A stretch of DNA of 64,000 nt. Source: Coix lacryma-jobi var. lacryma-jobi (taxonomy: Eukaryota > Streptophyta > Magnoliopsida > Poales > Poaceae). The notes beneath the pieces were generated by a model. The model saw only the letters and a list, made by a program, of their open reading frames with translations. It made no database searches and had not been told where the DNA came from. The stretch spans positions 113,106,660 to 113,170,659 of the forward strand of contig CM019824.1 of NCBI GenBank assembly GCA_009763385.1, read 5' to 3'. Made by a program: the position numbers and the translations under genes. Shown here one piece after another: positions 1-9,650 of the stretch; positions within the stretch are counted from its first letter, which is position 1; every line of letters begins with the position of its first letter.

Positions 1-1024
1 GTTATAAGTTGGTGATCAAGAAGAAGATCGTGATCAAGAGTCAACCTTTGGAAGTATACGAGTCAACAAAAGAAGGATCTTGAGTTTAAGGCAAGTAAAG
101 CAGTCGAGTGTTCTTTTCGCAATCATGATCATGTTACTTAATTAATGTATGCATCGAATGATAAAAATGACTTATTAGCAACTTAAGAAATTATCTGTAC
201 GAGCACCTTCGGGTTTTATAGTGCAACTGTTGGGGGTTATATGGCTCTGGCTTTAGCTCAGTATGAGAACCTTTTCTAGCTTGTTAGAGGTTACCGAAAG
301 GCGCAAGAGGGGCTCCGATCTGTATGGTCTTGGCCGACCAAGTTGGTGCATTTTTGTCTTTGGTTAGTCACCGCTTGTAGGGGAGATTCATGCTTATTGA
401 TGGGGAAACCTAGCGGCCCTAACTTGTTAGACGAACCTTTGAAAGGCTTCATCGTGAACCCTGCCGACCTTCCTTGGAAGTGGGTTAAGAGGCTGATCAC
501 CTCGGGCGAAAGGGCAATTCACGTCTCGCAGTGAAAGTGTACACCTTTGCGCAAAGTTTATTAAACTGATATATCAGCCTTGCTCAAGGACACGAGCGGC
601 CTTGAAGACTTTTACATTTATGACTTATGTTGGTTAACATGTTCATTATTTAACGTTTTATGCAATTCATTATTTATGTTACATTGATCATGAAACTTGG
701 GATCTATATCACTTGTTGCTATACTTGTGGAGTTCGACATGGACTCACTCTTGCTTTTCCCCACACCTCAGAGAGTTAAACTTTGGAGAAGCTTAGGCTT
801 GTGGTCAACCAGTCAGTTGTCCCTGTGAAGTTGGTGTCTCCATCTGAAGATCGGAGTGTCTTTCCGCTGTCTGCTCTTTAAGGTTATGTTCTTTTGTTTT
901 ATATACGTTATATAAGAGCATTGTCTTTCGATATTACCCTTTATTTGTGGCTATATGTGAGATTTGACTTCCTGGGCTCACATATGGTGTTTACCTGGTT
1001 TTGTTCTTAAAACCGGGTGTGACA
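1..1024 (+). repeat. E1 5' LTR, 3' part only
   Basis: This is the last 1024 bp of the 5' LTR. It matches 7463-8486 without indels and with two noticed substitutions (near 58 and 530). It ends in GGGTGTGACA just before the tRNA-Met primer site. Short ORFs here (for example 291-500 and 343-534) recur in the other LTR copy and look like chance reading frames. Confidence 0.93.
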
Positions 1025-1027
1025 AAG

Positions 1028-1040
1028 TGGTATCAGAGCA
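1028..1040 (+). promoter_or_regulatory. E1 primer binding site (tRNA-iMet)
   Basis: TGGTATCAGAGCA lies three bases after the LTR end. It is complementary to the 3' end of plant initiator tRNA-Met, the usual minus-strand primer for chromoviruses and copia elements. Confidence 0.93.
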
Positions 1041-1197
1041 ATGCTGACTGTAGGACGCAAGCCTAGTTAGAAACTGGTCGTTTAAAAGTTTTGAAAATTG
1101 CTATAGAACTCTTGTTCTATCAACCTTGGTATTTTCTCCTCAATTGTGTCATCTACCCTTGTTATTTATCTCCTCCATGTTGCTTAAATTTTAAATT

Positions 1198-2253
1198 TTG
1201 CTCTCACCTTCTCTCCTTGCCTTGAATTGGTTTTTGAAAACTTCCCTCTATCTAAGTAGACGGATCGTTGACCAAGCTATGTCATCTCTGACCGCAGTTA
1301 ATAAACGGAAGCTGATCGCTATGCAAAGTCAAGACCTGGGAAGAATGACGCAACAACAAGACGCGACACGAGGACCAACCAACATGGAAGGAAGCCATAA
1401 AGAACAGTTACCAGGTGTTGCAGTGGAGCAAGATTACATTTATGGAAGATTGAAGCATGTGGATATGACCACTATTCATGGAGCAAAGAAAGCTGTGTAT
1501 GGCATGATCCCGGTTAATTCGGTAACTGCCATGGTTCTTTTTGATCCTAGTGCTTCGCACTCGTTCATCTCTGTCAAGTTTGTAGCTCGCCTGAAGATAA
1601 GGGAATGGCCAACAAAGAAGCTCATAGTAGTTCGCACACCAACTGGGGAAGTTGAGACAAACCGTGTATGTCGAGATGTTAGAGTCCAGATAAAGGAGAG
1701 TGAATTCATAGTGAAGCTGAATGTTTTGGAACTCTCTGGAATCGATGTTATCCTTGGACAAGGATGGTTAAAGGGTCGTAAAAGTGAGGTCAATTATTCC
1801 CGACGTTCAGTGTTTTTAAGAACACCATCAGGCGAAAGGTTTGAATATCGAGGTATGTCATTATCACCCAATGAATGTGAAGCAAGTCTGTTGGGAGATA
1901 GCAGTAGTAAGATGCAAGAGGTTCAAGATCGATGTCTATGTTGCAAGCATTATGGGAATTCTTGTCTACAAGAGAAGTCAACCAAGGATGAGGTCAAAGC
2001 GAACCTAAGTGGTGAAGACAAGGAAGATAAGAAAAGGAAAGCAAATTCATTCGAGCCACCGTTGATATGTCACCGACAATTGAGTTCTACCCCAATATCA
2101 CATCCGGTTTCAACTCTTGTTCAGACCAGCCTAGATCAACAACATTTAGAAGCTCCTCCAGTGAAGCACTTTCCACGTGAGGTTTACATAGATGGATGGA
2201 CAATCACCTACAAAGAATTCCAACCACTGAAGCGAGTTAAAAAGCAGAAATAA
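1198..2253 (+). CDS. E1 first ORF: retropepsin-like protein without Gag
   Basis: A 351-residue open frame in the 5' half of E1. Residues about 98-215 resemble the plant gypsy retropepsin domain. They include FDPSASHSFIS around Asp116 (the family norm is FDSGASHSFIS) and DVILG at 183-187 before GQGWL. The Ser-Gly after the catalytic Asp is replaced by Pro-Ser, so normal proteolysis is doubtful. The N-terminal 75 residues and the Lys-rich C-terminal part match nothing I recognise. No Gag capsid domain is present. The frame is fully open, which is notable in an element with no polymerase. The ATG at 1198 is the first in frame; Met28 or Met42 are other possible starts. The closest relative in the window is the C-terminal half of the ORF at 3500-5134, so the two probably arose by duplication. 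The function is unknown. Confidence 0.6.
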   Translation: MLSPSLLALNWFLKTSLYLSRRIVDQAMSSLTAVNKRKLIAMQSQDLGRMTQQQDATRGPTNMEGSHKEQLPGVAVEQDYIYGRLKHVDMTTIHGAKKAVYGMIPVNSVTAMVLFDPSASHSFISVKFVARLKIREWPTKKLIVVRTPTGEVETNRVCRDVRVQIKESEFIVKLNVLELSGIDVILGQGWLKGRKSEVNYSRRSVFLRTPSGERFEYRGMSLSPNECEASLLGDSSSKMQEVQDRCLCCKHYGNSCLQEKSTKDEVKANLSGEDKEDKKRKANSFEPPLICHRQLSSTPISHPVSTLVQTSLDQQHLEAPPVKHFPREVYIDGWTITYKEFQPLKRVKKQK

Positions 2254-3499
2254 ACTAGTAAAAGTCAATCCTCTGAGTCAGCAAGATGGCAGCACATCGA
2301 ACAACACTTCTACCGCAGCAGATCCAACCAAAGGAAGATGTTATCATTGTCGACAGGAAGGACACTACGTAAGATCCTGCCCCAAAAAGGTCAACAACCG
2401 ACTCAAGGAAGTAGCCACAACCCAGTCACTACAGAATAGTCACCAACAAGTAATGTCAGTGCCTGATGCAAGGAAAGTCCCTGATAGCAGTTGATAGATG
2501 AAGATTGTACAAGAAAAGCTACCCTTGATGTTCTTGCAGATGTATCATGTGCTAGTAGTTCTTGAGCCCTTATGTAATGAAACGTTAGTAACGAAGTTAA
2601 GTCAAGTCCTTGGCCCATGTGTGGCTTGTGAACCTGTGATGTTTGTTGTTTGTCCTTATGATAATGTTTGTTTTGTATCTTTGTAATGAGTGCAATGATT
2701 TTGTGGGTTTCCTCACAATATCATTTAGGTTTAGTTGATAGGTTATATGTATAGATAGTGGGGTTTTGCTCTTCTCTTGTCTTCCCTATCCTGTCTTTTC
2801 GGAGCAGTCTGTCTTTATCAGCTTATATCTCTGTTTATGGATGATCAAAAATCATGGAATAATTCTGGACACAAGTAGACTTCATGATCTTTCTCTGAGC
2901 GCAAGAACCACCCTGATAGCTGTTATGGTTTTAGATTTATGAAATTCACAAGTTGATGCATCTGTGCTGTCTGGAATCTGGAACAGTTACTGTTGTCTGC
3001 TGTTTTCGACGACCTTAACTACATAATATGGAAAAGTGTTCTACATAAAAGTTGTAGAGGATTTCATAAGCTTTCCATAAAGGTAAACTGCAACTTCATT
3101 GGATAAGCAAAGCTCGAGTTATGGCTGTTTTACTGCACTGCTATTTTGCTACTCGCGAGAAATTTCAGAATTCTTGTTCTTACCTTCGCATATGAATTTT
3201 CTCTGGGATGTCAGAAGGTCTTTATGCTAGTTAGCTTGACTAGAAAAAGGTGGAATGCTATCCTTTTATTGTTTCTCCTAGTTGATCCTTTCTTAAGGGG
3301 GGTAGCCATGATGAAGTTAACTTTGGACCGTTTTCAAGATGAAGTTTCTTACTATCTAGTGTTTTAATCGGAAGAATCAGTCATGGATGAGTCTTCTCTT
3401 GTCTCTCTTGCTATATCAACCTTGTCTTGTCATCTCATGAAGCTATGGTTAAGTGTGTTATGAAGAGCTAAATCCTAACACATACATGTTGAAAAACAG
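2254..3499 (+). other. E1 spacer with zinc-knuckle remnant and internal polypurine tract
   Basis: No long ORF lies here. At 2339-2380 one frame reads a perfect CCHC zinc knuckle (C-x2-C-x4-H-x4-C, CYHCRQEGHYVRSC). It is out of frame with the upstream ORF and lies after the protease-like domain rather than before it. From 2700 the sequence is AT-rich and non-coding. At 3291-3305 there is an exact 15-base copy of the terminal polypurine tract. The stretch ends in AAAAACAG directly before the ATG at 3500, which looks like a 3' splice site. Confidence 0.55.
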
Positions 3500-5134
3500 A
3501 TGGTTGCCACCAGGAGAAATGACTACGATGATGCTACAGGAAATGCTCACAACTCTAATCCACCGCCATCAAATCCTTCAGCCATAGAGCAAGTTCTGAC
3601 AATGCAGACTCAACTATTACAGACCATTGCTCAAAATGTGTTACACAATCAGTATCAAGAACCACCTATTGACAAGCGTGGAGAATTTATGAAAGGACAC
3701 CCACCGACATTCTCTCATACTAGCAACCCAATAGAAGCTGATGACTGGCTTAGAGCTGTGGAACGACAACTTGACATAACACAGTGTGATGACCATGAGA
3801 AGGTGCTTTATGCTTCCGGCCAACTTCAAGGAATTGCATTAGATTGGTGGGAATCATTCCAGTTTGAGCATCCAAATAAGAATCAAATTGGTTGGGAAGA
3901 ATTCAAGAATGCTTTTAGATCTTACCATGTTCCAGCTGGAATAGTGGCGATTAAGGAAGAGCAATTCCTCAACTTGAAGCAAGGATTTATGTCAGTATGT
4001 GAATATCATGACATGTTCACCCAGTTGTCACGCTATGCTCTGGAAGAAGTGAATAGTGATGCTAAGAAGCAGAAACGCTTTCTGAAAGGACTCAATGATG
4101 GTCTGCAATTACAACTGATGACGGTTGAATATGCCAACTACCAAACATTGGTGGACAGAGCAATTGTGATTGAGAACAAGCGTCGAGAGATGGAGGAGAA
4201 GAAAAGGAAAAGAGAAAGCCAATCTGTAGGTAGCAACATACACCGCCCCTATGCTCGTGCACCAGAATTCCAACAATGGAACCAGGAATCAAGTGATCAG
4301 TGGAATCTTGAACCTCCTCATGAACTCCATCAGTATCAGCAATCCAATGATGAAGTACTTCACTCCAATTCCCAAGAGACATGTCTGTCACTTCCTAGTG
4401 ACACCTTGACGAAGATTAATACTCCCACTAGTGAGGGTTGTAACGATTGTGATGAGGTTAATCACTATGAGAATGACTGTCATAAGAAGTTTATGGAGAG
4501 CAATAAAAGTCAGGACAACGAACCACATCAAATACAAGAACAGGAGAATCAGGAGCCAGGAAGTAAAATAAAAAGAAACTACATCCAAGGAATGTTAAAT
4601 CATGTGTATATGATTAACAAACGTGGGACTAAGGAAGTCGTGTATGGTTTCATTCAAGTAAACTCTGCTCCCGCCATTGTGATGTTTGATCCTAGAGCTT
4701 CACACTCGTTCATCTCTAGCCTATATGTACAAGAACATAGGATGACTATGCTTCCAATGAGGAAACCAGTGATAGTTAACTCTTTAGGAGGCGAAATGAA
4801 AGCAAACCACATATGCCCAAAAGTTAGCCTTGACATAAAGGGAGTAAACTTTGAGGCGAACCTTACTGTTTTGAAGTTGATGGAAATGGATGTTATCCTT
4901 GGAAAGGGTTGGTTATCTGCTTGTAAAGGAGTGGTTAAGTATGCCCAAGGTTTGGTGCTTCTAACGACACCGACAGGTGAAAGAATTGAGTATCAAGGTT
5001 TTCACTCTGTACCTGAGGAATACGAGAATGACCCATTAGAAGGGGTACCCATTGAGGACAGTAAAGTGGACTGTGAGTTTTCAAAATATCAATACGAAGG
5101 AACAACTGCAGATCAAGTTTCCACATCTCTTTGA
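3500..5134 (+). CDS. gag: E1 Gag with zinc knuckle and protease-like domain
   Basis: A 544-residue open frame. Residues 60-235 form a retrotransposon Gag capsid domain (DDWLRAVERQLD at 81, LDWWESFQ at 114, QFLNLKQG at 155), which assembles the cytoplasmic particle. A basic stretch follows at 227-240 and a CCHC knuckle at Cys314, Cys317, His322, Cys327 that would bind RNA. Residues 378-500 form a retropepsin-like domain with FDPRASHSFIS at Asp397 and DVILGKGW at 464. As in the first ORF, the Ser-Gly of the active-site motif is lost (Pro-Arg here). The frame stops before any reverse transcriptase. Element age and the open frame suggest the protein may still be made, with the missing enzymes supplied by an autonomous relative. 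Confidence 0.8.
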   Translation: MVATRRNDYDDATGNAHNSNPPPSNPSAIEQVLTMQTQLLQTIAQNVLHNQYQEPPIDKRGEFMKGHPPTFSHTSNPIEADDWLRAVERQLDITQCDDHEKVLYASGQLQGIALDWWESFQFEHPNKNQIGWEEFKNAFRSYHVPAGIVAIKEEQFLNLKQGFMSVCEYHDMFTQLSRYALEEVNSDAKKQKRFLKGLNDGLQLQLMTVEYANYQTLVDRAIVIENKRREMEEKKRKRESQSVGSNIHRPYARAPEFQQWNQESSDQWNLEPPHELHQYQQSNDEVLHSNSQETCLSLPSDTLTKINTPTSEGCNDCDEVNHYENDCHKKFMESNKSQDNEPHQIQEQENQEPGSKIKRNYIQGMLNHVYMINKRGTKEVVYGFIQVNSAPAIVMFDPRASHSFISSLYVQEHRMTMLPMRKPVIVNSLGGEMKANHICPKVSLDIKGVNFEANLTVLKLMEMDVILGKGWLSACKGVVKYAQGLVLLTTPTGERIEYQGFHSVPEEYENDPLEGVPIEDSKVDCEFSKYQYEGTTADQVSTSL

Positions 5135-5326
5135 GTTGTAAGCCAATCAAGTTAGCGAGCAAGACCAGTTTGGGATAATCAAGTGTAATAATCCTTTCAT
5201 GAAAATCTTTGTTCACAAGTTATGATCATGAAACATCAGTGGTTTGATAATCTCGGTATGCAAGTGTGAAGTGAAAGTGTTATCAAGATCTTTTCTCGTT
5301 TTTCTCCTGTGCTCTGAGTCTCTTCC

Positions 5327-5360
5327 GAATCTCGGGACGAGATTCTCTTAAGGGGGGTAG
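5327..5360 (+). promoter_or_regulatory. E1 stem-loop and polypurine tract
   Basis: Arms GAATCTCG (5327-5334) and CGAGATTC (5338-5345) form a perfect 8-bp stem with a 3-nt loop. The tract TCTTAAGGGGGGTAG follows at 5346-5360, three bases before the 3' LTR. The tract primes plus-strand DNA synthesis. The same stem-loop plus tract is present at the same place in E2. Confidence 0.85.
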
Positions 5361-5970
5361 ATTTGTCACACCCTGAAATTTGCATTTCTTAAATTAGAAT
5401 TAATATGATTTATTTATGAATTTTTGTGCTCATAAAATATAGGGAAATAAAATTTTTTCTCTATATTAAAATTTATCCTAGGGTTTAGAAACATGTTTGA
5501 GCATTCATGTTGGAGCATTTGAGTTTTTGAGCTGAGTGGTTTTGGCTAAAATTTAATTTGAATCCAAAATGATTTGCAAACAATTTTGAAAATAAATTTC
5601 ATAGAAAGGGTTTTGAAAATAAAGACATTTTGTTTTTCAAAAAGTTTGGAAAGTTTAAAGTTTCAAAACTTTCTGTTTCTCTCAAAAGATTCAAAATCAA
5701 ATTTAAAAAGGAATTCAAATTTTGGTTTGAAAATGCATTTGAAAAATCAAATCGGAAATTGGAAAACCCTTTTTCCTTCTCTCCCTCCTCCTTTCTCCTT
5801 TCTGGCCCGAGCAGCTTGGCCGGCCCGCTCCCTCCCTCTTGCTGGCCTGCTTCCCTCCCCTCTCTCTCTCGCCCGCGTGGGCCGTCGCTCCGGCCCAGCA
5901 GCCCTGCGCAGCGCCGCAGCCCCGCGCTGAGCCGAGGGTCCAGCCTCGGCGCTGCACTCGCGTGCGCGCA

Positions 5971-6229
5971 GCCATCTCCGTCTCGCCCGAGGCTCCAGCC
6001 TCGCGTGAGCATCACCGTCTCCGTCTCGCCCGAGGCTCCAGCCTCGCGTGAGCATCACCGTCTCCGTCTCGCCCGAGGCTCCAGCCTCACGTGAGCATCA
6101 CCGTCTCCGTCTCGCCCGAGGCTCCAGCCTCGCGTGAGCACCGCCGTCTCCGTCTCGCCCGAGGGTCCAGCCTCGCGCGAGCGTAGCCGTTTCCGTCTCG
6201 CCCGAGGGTTCAGCCTCGCGCCTGCACTC
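5971..6229 (+). repeat. 43-bp GC-rich tandem array in E1 LTR
   Basis: Six head-to-tail copies of a 43-bp unit start at 5971, 6014, 6057, 6100, 6143 and 6186. A degenerate partial copy precedes them from about 5932. Early units contain arms CGAGGCT and AGCCTCG separated by CC, a 7-bp palindromic stem. The array lies about 135-395 bp upstream of the TATA box, where an enhancer would sit. Confidence 0.85.
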
Positions 6230-6364
6230 GCTGACAGCCCGACCCCGCTTGTCAGCGTCCCATCGCTCTTTCTCCCTCTCGTAACCGGCTCGGACTCCAT
6301 GGCCGAGATCGAATCCATCCTCGCCTCGCGTCCGTGCTTGCCAAAACGACCGAACCGACTCTCT

Positions 6365-6370
6365 TATAAG
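6365..6370 (+). promoter_or_regulatory. E1 LTR TATA box
   Basis: TATAAG lies downstream of the 43-bp array and upstream of a C/T-rich leader. By the usual plant spacing, transcription would start near 6395-6400. The matching part of the 5' LTR lies outside the window. Confidence 0.6.
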
Positions 6371-8855
6371 GTCCCCAGGAACCCGCCGCCTCTCCTCACG
6401 CGAAAAACTCTCGCTCTCGTGCCCTACACCGCTCCCGCGACAAGCTCCGCCGCCCGCAAACTTTCCGCCGCCAACAACCCGGCGATTCATCGAGTTAACG
6501 AGCTTGTAAGTGGTACCTCGAGTTTCCCCTTGATCCCTCGAAGCTAACCGAGTGTGTTTCCCCTCTTTCTCCTCTTCGTTTTGATGCCTTAATCGCTCGC
6601 CGTCGCTTTCCAGAGCCGCCGTCCGCCTCGACGAGCGATACGCCGCCACCAGATCGTCTCCGACCTCGTCTGTGCCTCTGGTGAGTCCGCTTTGCTCTCC
6701 TCTTTCGATTGGATCTGTTCCCGAGGTCTCTACCGCTCTGTAGCGCAATCCCGAGTCGCGCCGCCGCCTTCCGGCCGTGGAGCCGCCGCGTCCTTCTTTC
6801 TCTCCGGCGAAAAGCGCCGCCGACCCTCCCTGATCTAATCTCGAGTGTCCATCTCAGATCCGACGCACACCAGAGCTCGATACCCCTTCGTTGCCTGTTT
6901 TACAAAAAGATCCTTACACCTTTTTAGGTCTAAACCCGCGGTCCCAATGGCCCTGTTCATTGAGTCTGCGAATTCTTCCGTTTGAGCCCCTGCGTTTCAT
7001 CCAAATTGAGGCGCAGTCCAGCCAGATCTGAAATTCGTTTTAAATCAATTTAAATTCAAAATCAATTTCAGTTTATTTACAGTTTTGCCACTGATTTCAA
7101 ATGCCTATAAATTCTTCGTTTTAACTCCGATTTAGTCCGTTCAACTTGCGTTAGTTTCGTTTCGAAAAGTTCTTTCTAAATATATAACTTTCAATACTGT
7201 TTTCTGTAATTAAAATTTAAGTTAAATCTAATCTAGTAATTAGTGTCTTTAATCTTGTTTAGCTCATATCTTTTCTGTTAAAACTCCGATTAGCGTGATC
7301 TTCGCGTCTGTGTGTTCGTAGCGAATCGTAGATCAGTTTTCAAAACTCTTTATCTTGTTTTATTATGATTGATGTATTGTTCTAGTTATAGGCTATGTTT
7401 GCTTTGCATGATTGCCTTTGGATGCATGTGTGGTGTTCTGTGATCGTATGTCCAGTCGGTGAGTTATAAGTTGGTGATCAAGAAGAAGATCGTGATCAAG
7501 AGTCAACCTTTGGAAGTGTACGAGTCAACAAAAGAAGGATCTTGAGTTTAAGGCAAGTAAAGCAGTCGAGTGTTCTTTTCGCAATCATGATCATGTTACT
7601 TAATTAATGTATGCATCGAATGATAAAAATGACTTATTAGCAACTTAAGAAATTATCTGTACGAGCACCTTCGGGTTTTATAGTGCAACTGTTGGGGGTT
7701 ATATGGCTCTGGCTTTAGCTCAGTATGAGAACCTTTTCTAGCTTGTTAGAGGTTACCGAAAGGCGCAAGAGGGGCTCCGATCTGTATGGTCTTGGCCGAC
7801 CAAGTTGGTGCATTTTTGTCTTTGGTTAGTCACCGCTTGTAGGGGAGATTCATGCTTATTGATGGGGAAACCTAGCGGCCCTAACTTGTTAGACGAACCT
7901 TTGAAAGGCTTCATCGTGAACCCTGCCGACCTTCCTTGGAAGTGGGTTAAGAGGCTGATCACCTCGGGCGAAAGGGCAATTCACGTCTCGTAGTGAAAGT
8001 GTACACCTTTGCGCAAAGTTTATTAAACTGATATATCAGCCTTGCTCAAGGACACGAGCGGCCTTGAAGACTTTTACATTTATGACTTATGTTGGTTAAC
8101 ATGTTCATTATTTAACGTTTTATGCAATTCATTATTTATGTTACATTGATCATGAAACTTGGGATCTATATCACTTGTTGCTATACTTGTGGAGTTCGAC
8201 ATGGACTCACTCTTGCTTTTCCCCACACCTCAGAGAGTTAAACTTTGGAGAAGCTTAGGCTTGTGGTCAACCAGTCAGTTGTCCCTGTGAAGTTGGTGTC
8301 TCCATCTGAAGATCGGAGTGTCTTTCCGCTGTCTGCTCTTTAAGGTTATGTTCTTTTGTTTTATATACGTTATATAAGAGCATTGTCTTTCGATATTACC
8401 CTTTATTTGTGGCTATATGTGAGATTTGACTTCCTGGGCTCACATATGGTGTTTACCTGGTTTTGTTCTTAAAACCGGGTGTGACAACTTACCTAAGGCT
8501 TAGAGGTGGGGCCCACAGACCCCAGTTAGGGGGTCGGGCGATCCCTATATGGGGCCCGCCTGCAACAAGGGTTGCACAATCGCGTAGCGGGGCTCGAGCA
8601 GGAGACATGACCGCGCCGGACACCCACCAAGGGGGTCGGGCGATCCCCGCGTTGCGGGATTGGAACGGCAGCGCAACAGGCTCTGTGAAGTTGTGAGCTA
8701 TCCACGGCGATCCCGTGAAAAATCAGCGTCGTAGTCGCCCGCAGCCGCTATTTAGCCTTGCACCCCTCTCCTTCTCCCTCCTACTCGCAATTCCACGCAA
8801 AGCCAGAGCCTCCTAGCCTTCCCTGCACTCTCCACCGCGACCTAAAGCACTAGCC

Positions 8856-9650
8856 ATGACACCCACTAGCAAGCCTACGCGCCCTGCAACATCCACGCCA
8901 CGACGGGCTCTGGCCAAAGATCTAGAGCAGGCCCTCGCGATTACCGTGATCGACGCGGTGCCGCTAGCCATGGTACATCCACTAGGGTGGCTGGTCGGGC
9001 CGGCGACGGGGTCGCCCGATCCCTCCCGGGGTCGACCGACCACCCCGCGTCCATCCCCTCACGCGGCGGCATCATCCCGCTCGCTGACTCTGAGAAGGGG
9101 GATCAGGAAATCCCCCGGCCGCTCCATCACGCCGACTAGGCCGACCACAGACCAACTCGCGCTGAAGGGGAAGGCCCCGCTGGAGGAAAACCCGCACGCA
9201 ATCACCACGACAACGGGGAGTATGGAGTACACTTCGTCGTACTCCCTGTCAACGCCCACGTTCTGGAAGACCCATCGGATCATGGCCGGTGGGCATGGCC
9301 GAGGGAAGGTGGTCGTCCCTTCTCTCAACACGGAAGAGAAGGGTGAGCTACGGGAGTCCCTGGAGTCCCAGGCTTCTATTCGGCAGAGGATGGACCCCCC
9401 GTCGATCAAGGGGCCGCCGGGACAATTCGAGGAGGAAGACGAGAAGACGGATCTGGAGAGGCTGATGCACGTCACCTCCACCCTGCAAGCAAAGAACAGG
9501 GTGTTGGAGGAGACGGTGTCAGAGTTGAAGATGGCGAATAAAGACTTAGAAGATGACTTTCGCCATCTTAGGATTAGCACCTCTGCAAAGCTCAAATGCT
9601 TCGCTAGGGCTTTGGGGCGGGATGACCTCCTAGACCCCCCATCACCATAA
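8856..9650 (+). CDS. 264-residue ORF of unknown function in E3
   Basis: I do not recognise this protein. The first 150 residues are rich in Pro, Ser, Thr and Arg and low in complexity. Residues about 195-243 are strongly charged with heptad-like spacing and are likely a coiled coil. There is no zinc knuckle, protease or polymerase motif, signal peptide or membrane segment. The local layout resembles a transcription unit: a TATA-like CTATTTAG at 8748-8755, a C/T-rich leader, the ATG, and AATAAA-like signals from 9647 onward. Upstream codons overlap the family's GGTCGGGC motif. It could be the extra ORF found near the 3' end of Athila/Tat elements, or a captured host fragment. Expression is unproven. 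Confidence 0.5.
   Translation: MTPTSKPTRPATSTPRRALAKDLEQALAITVIDAVPLAMVHPLGWLVGPATGSPDPSRGRPTTPRPSPHAAASSRSLTLRRGIRKSPGRSITPTRPTTDQLALKGKAPLEENPHAITTTTGSMEYTSSYSLSTPTFWKTHRIMAGGHGRGKVVVPSLNTEEKGELRESLESQASIRQRMDPPSIKGPPGQFEEEDEKTDLERLMHVTSTLQAKNRVLEETVSELKMANKDLEDDFRHLRISTSAKLKCFARALGRDDLLDPPSP

Larger units (their letters stand above)
1..8486 (+). mobile_element. E1: non-autonomous Ty3/gypsy LTR retrotransposon, Tekay/Del-like, left end cut
   Basis: The order is partial 5' LTR (1-1024), primer site, two ORFs, polypurine tract, and complete 3' LTR (5364-8486). The LTRs begin TGTCACACCC and end GGGTGTGACA, an inverted terminal repeat with the usual TG...CA ends. The primer site matches initiator tRNA-Met. 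The internal region (1025-5363) encodes Gag and two protease-like domains, but I find no reverse transcriptase, RNase H, integrase or chromodomain, so the element must rely on enzymes from another element. The 1024 bp of 5' LTR visible here differs from the matching part of the 3' LTR at two positions that I noticed, so insertion was recent. The target duplication cannot be checked because the left end lies outside the window. Assignment to the Tekay/Del group is inferred from the LTR termini, the 3' stem-loop and tract next to the LTR, and similarity of layout to E2. Confidence 0.88.
5364..8486 (+). repeat. E1 3' LTR (3123 bp)
   Basis: A complete LTR running from TGTCACACCC to GGGTGTGACA. 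It holds a GC-rich 43-bp tandem array (5971-6229), a TATA box (6365-6370), a GC-rich transcribed leader and then an AT-rich part. ORFs of 70-216 codons in the GC-rich section run on both strands through the tandem array and are compositional artefacts. Confidence 0.93.

Noticed and set aside
291..534. Short ORFs duplicated at 7753-7993
   Set aside because: The duplication is the LTR pair; no domain or start context supports coding.
5599..6748. Overlapping ORFs on both strands in the E1 LTR (up to 216 codons)
   Set aside because: All run through the GC-rich 43-bp array and leader; stop-free frames on both strands are a composition effect.
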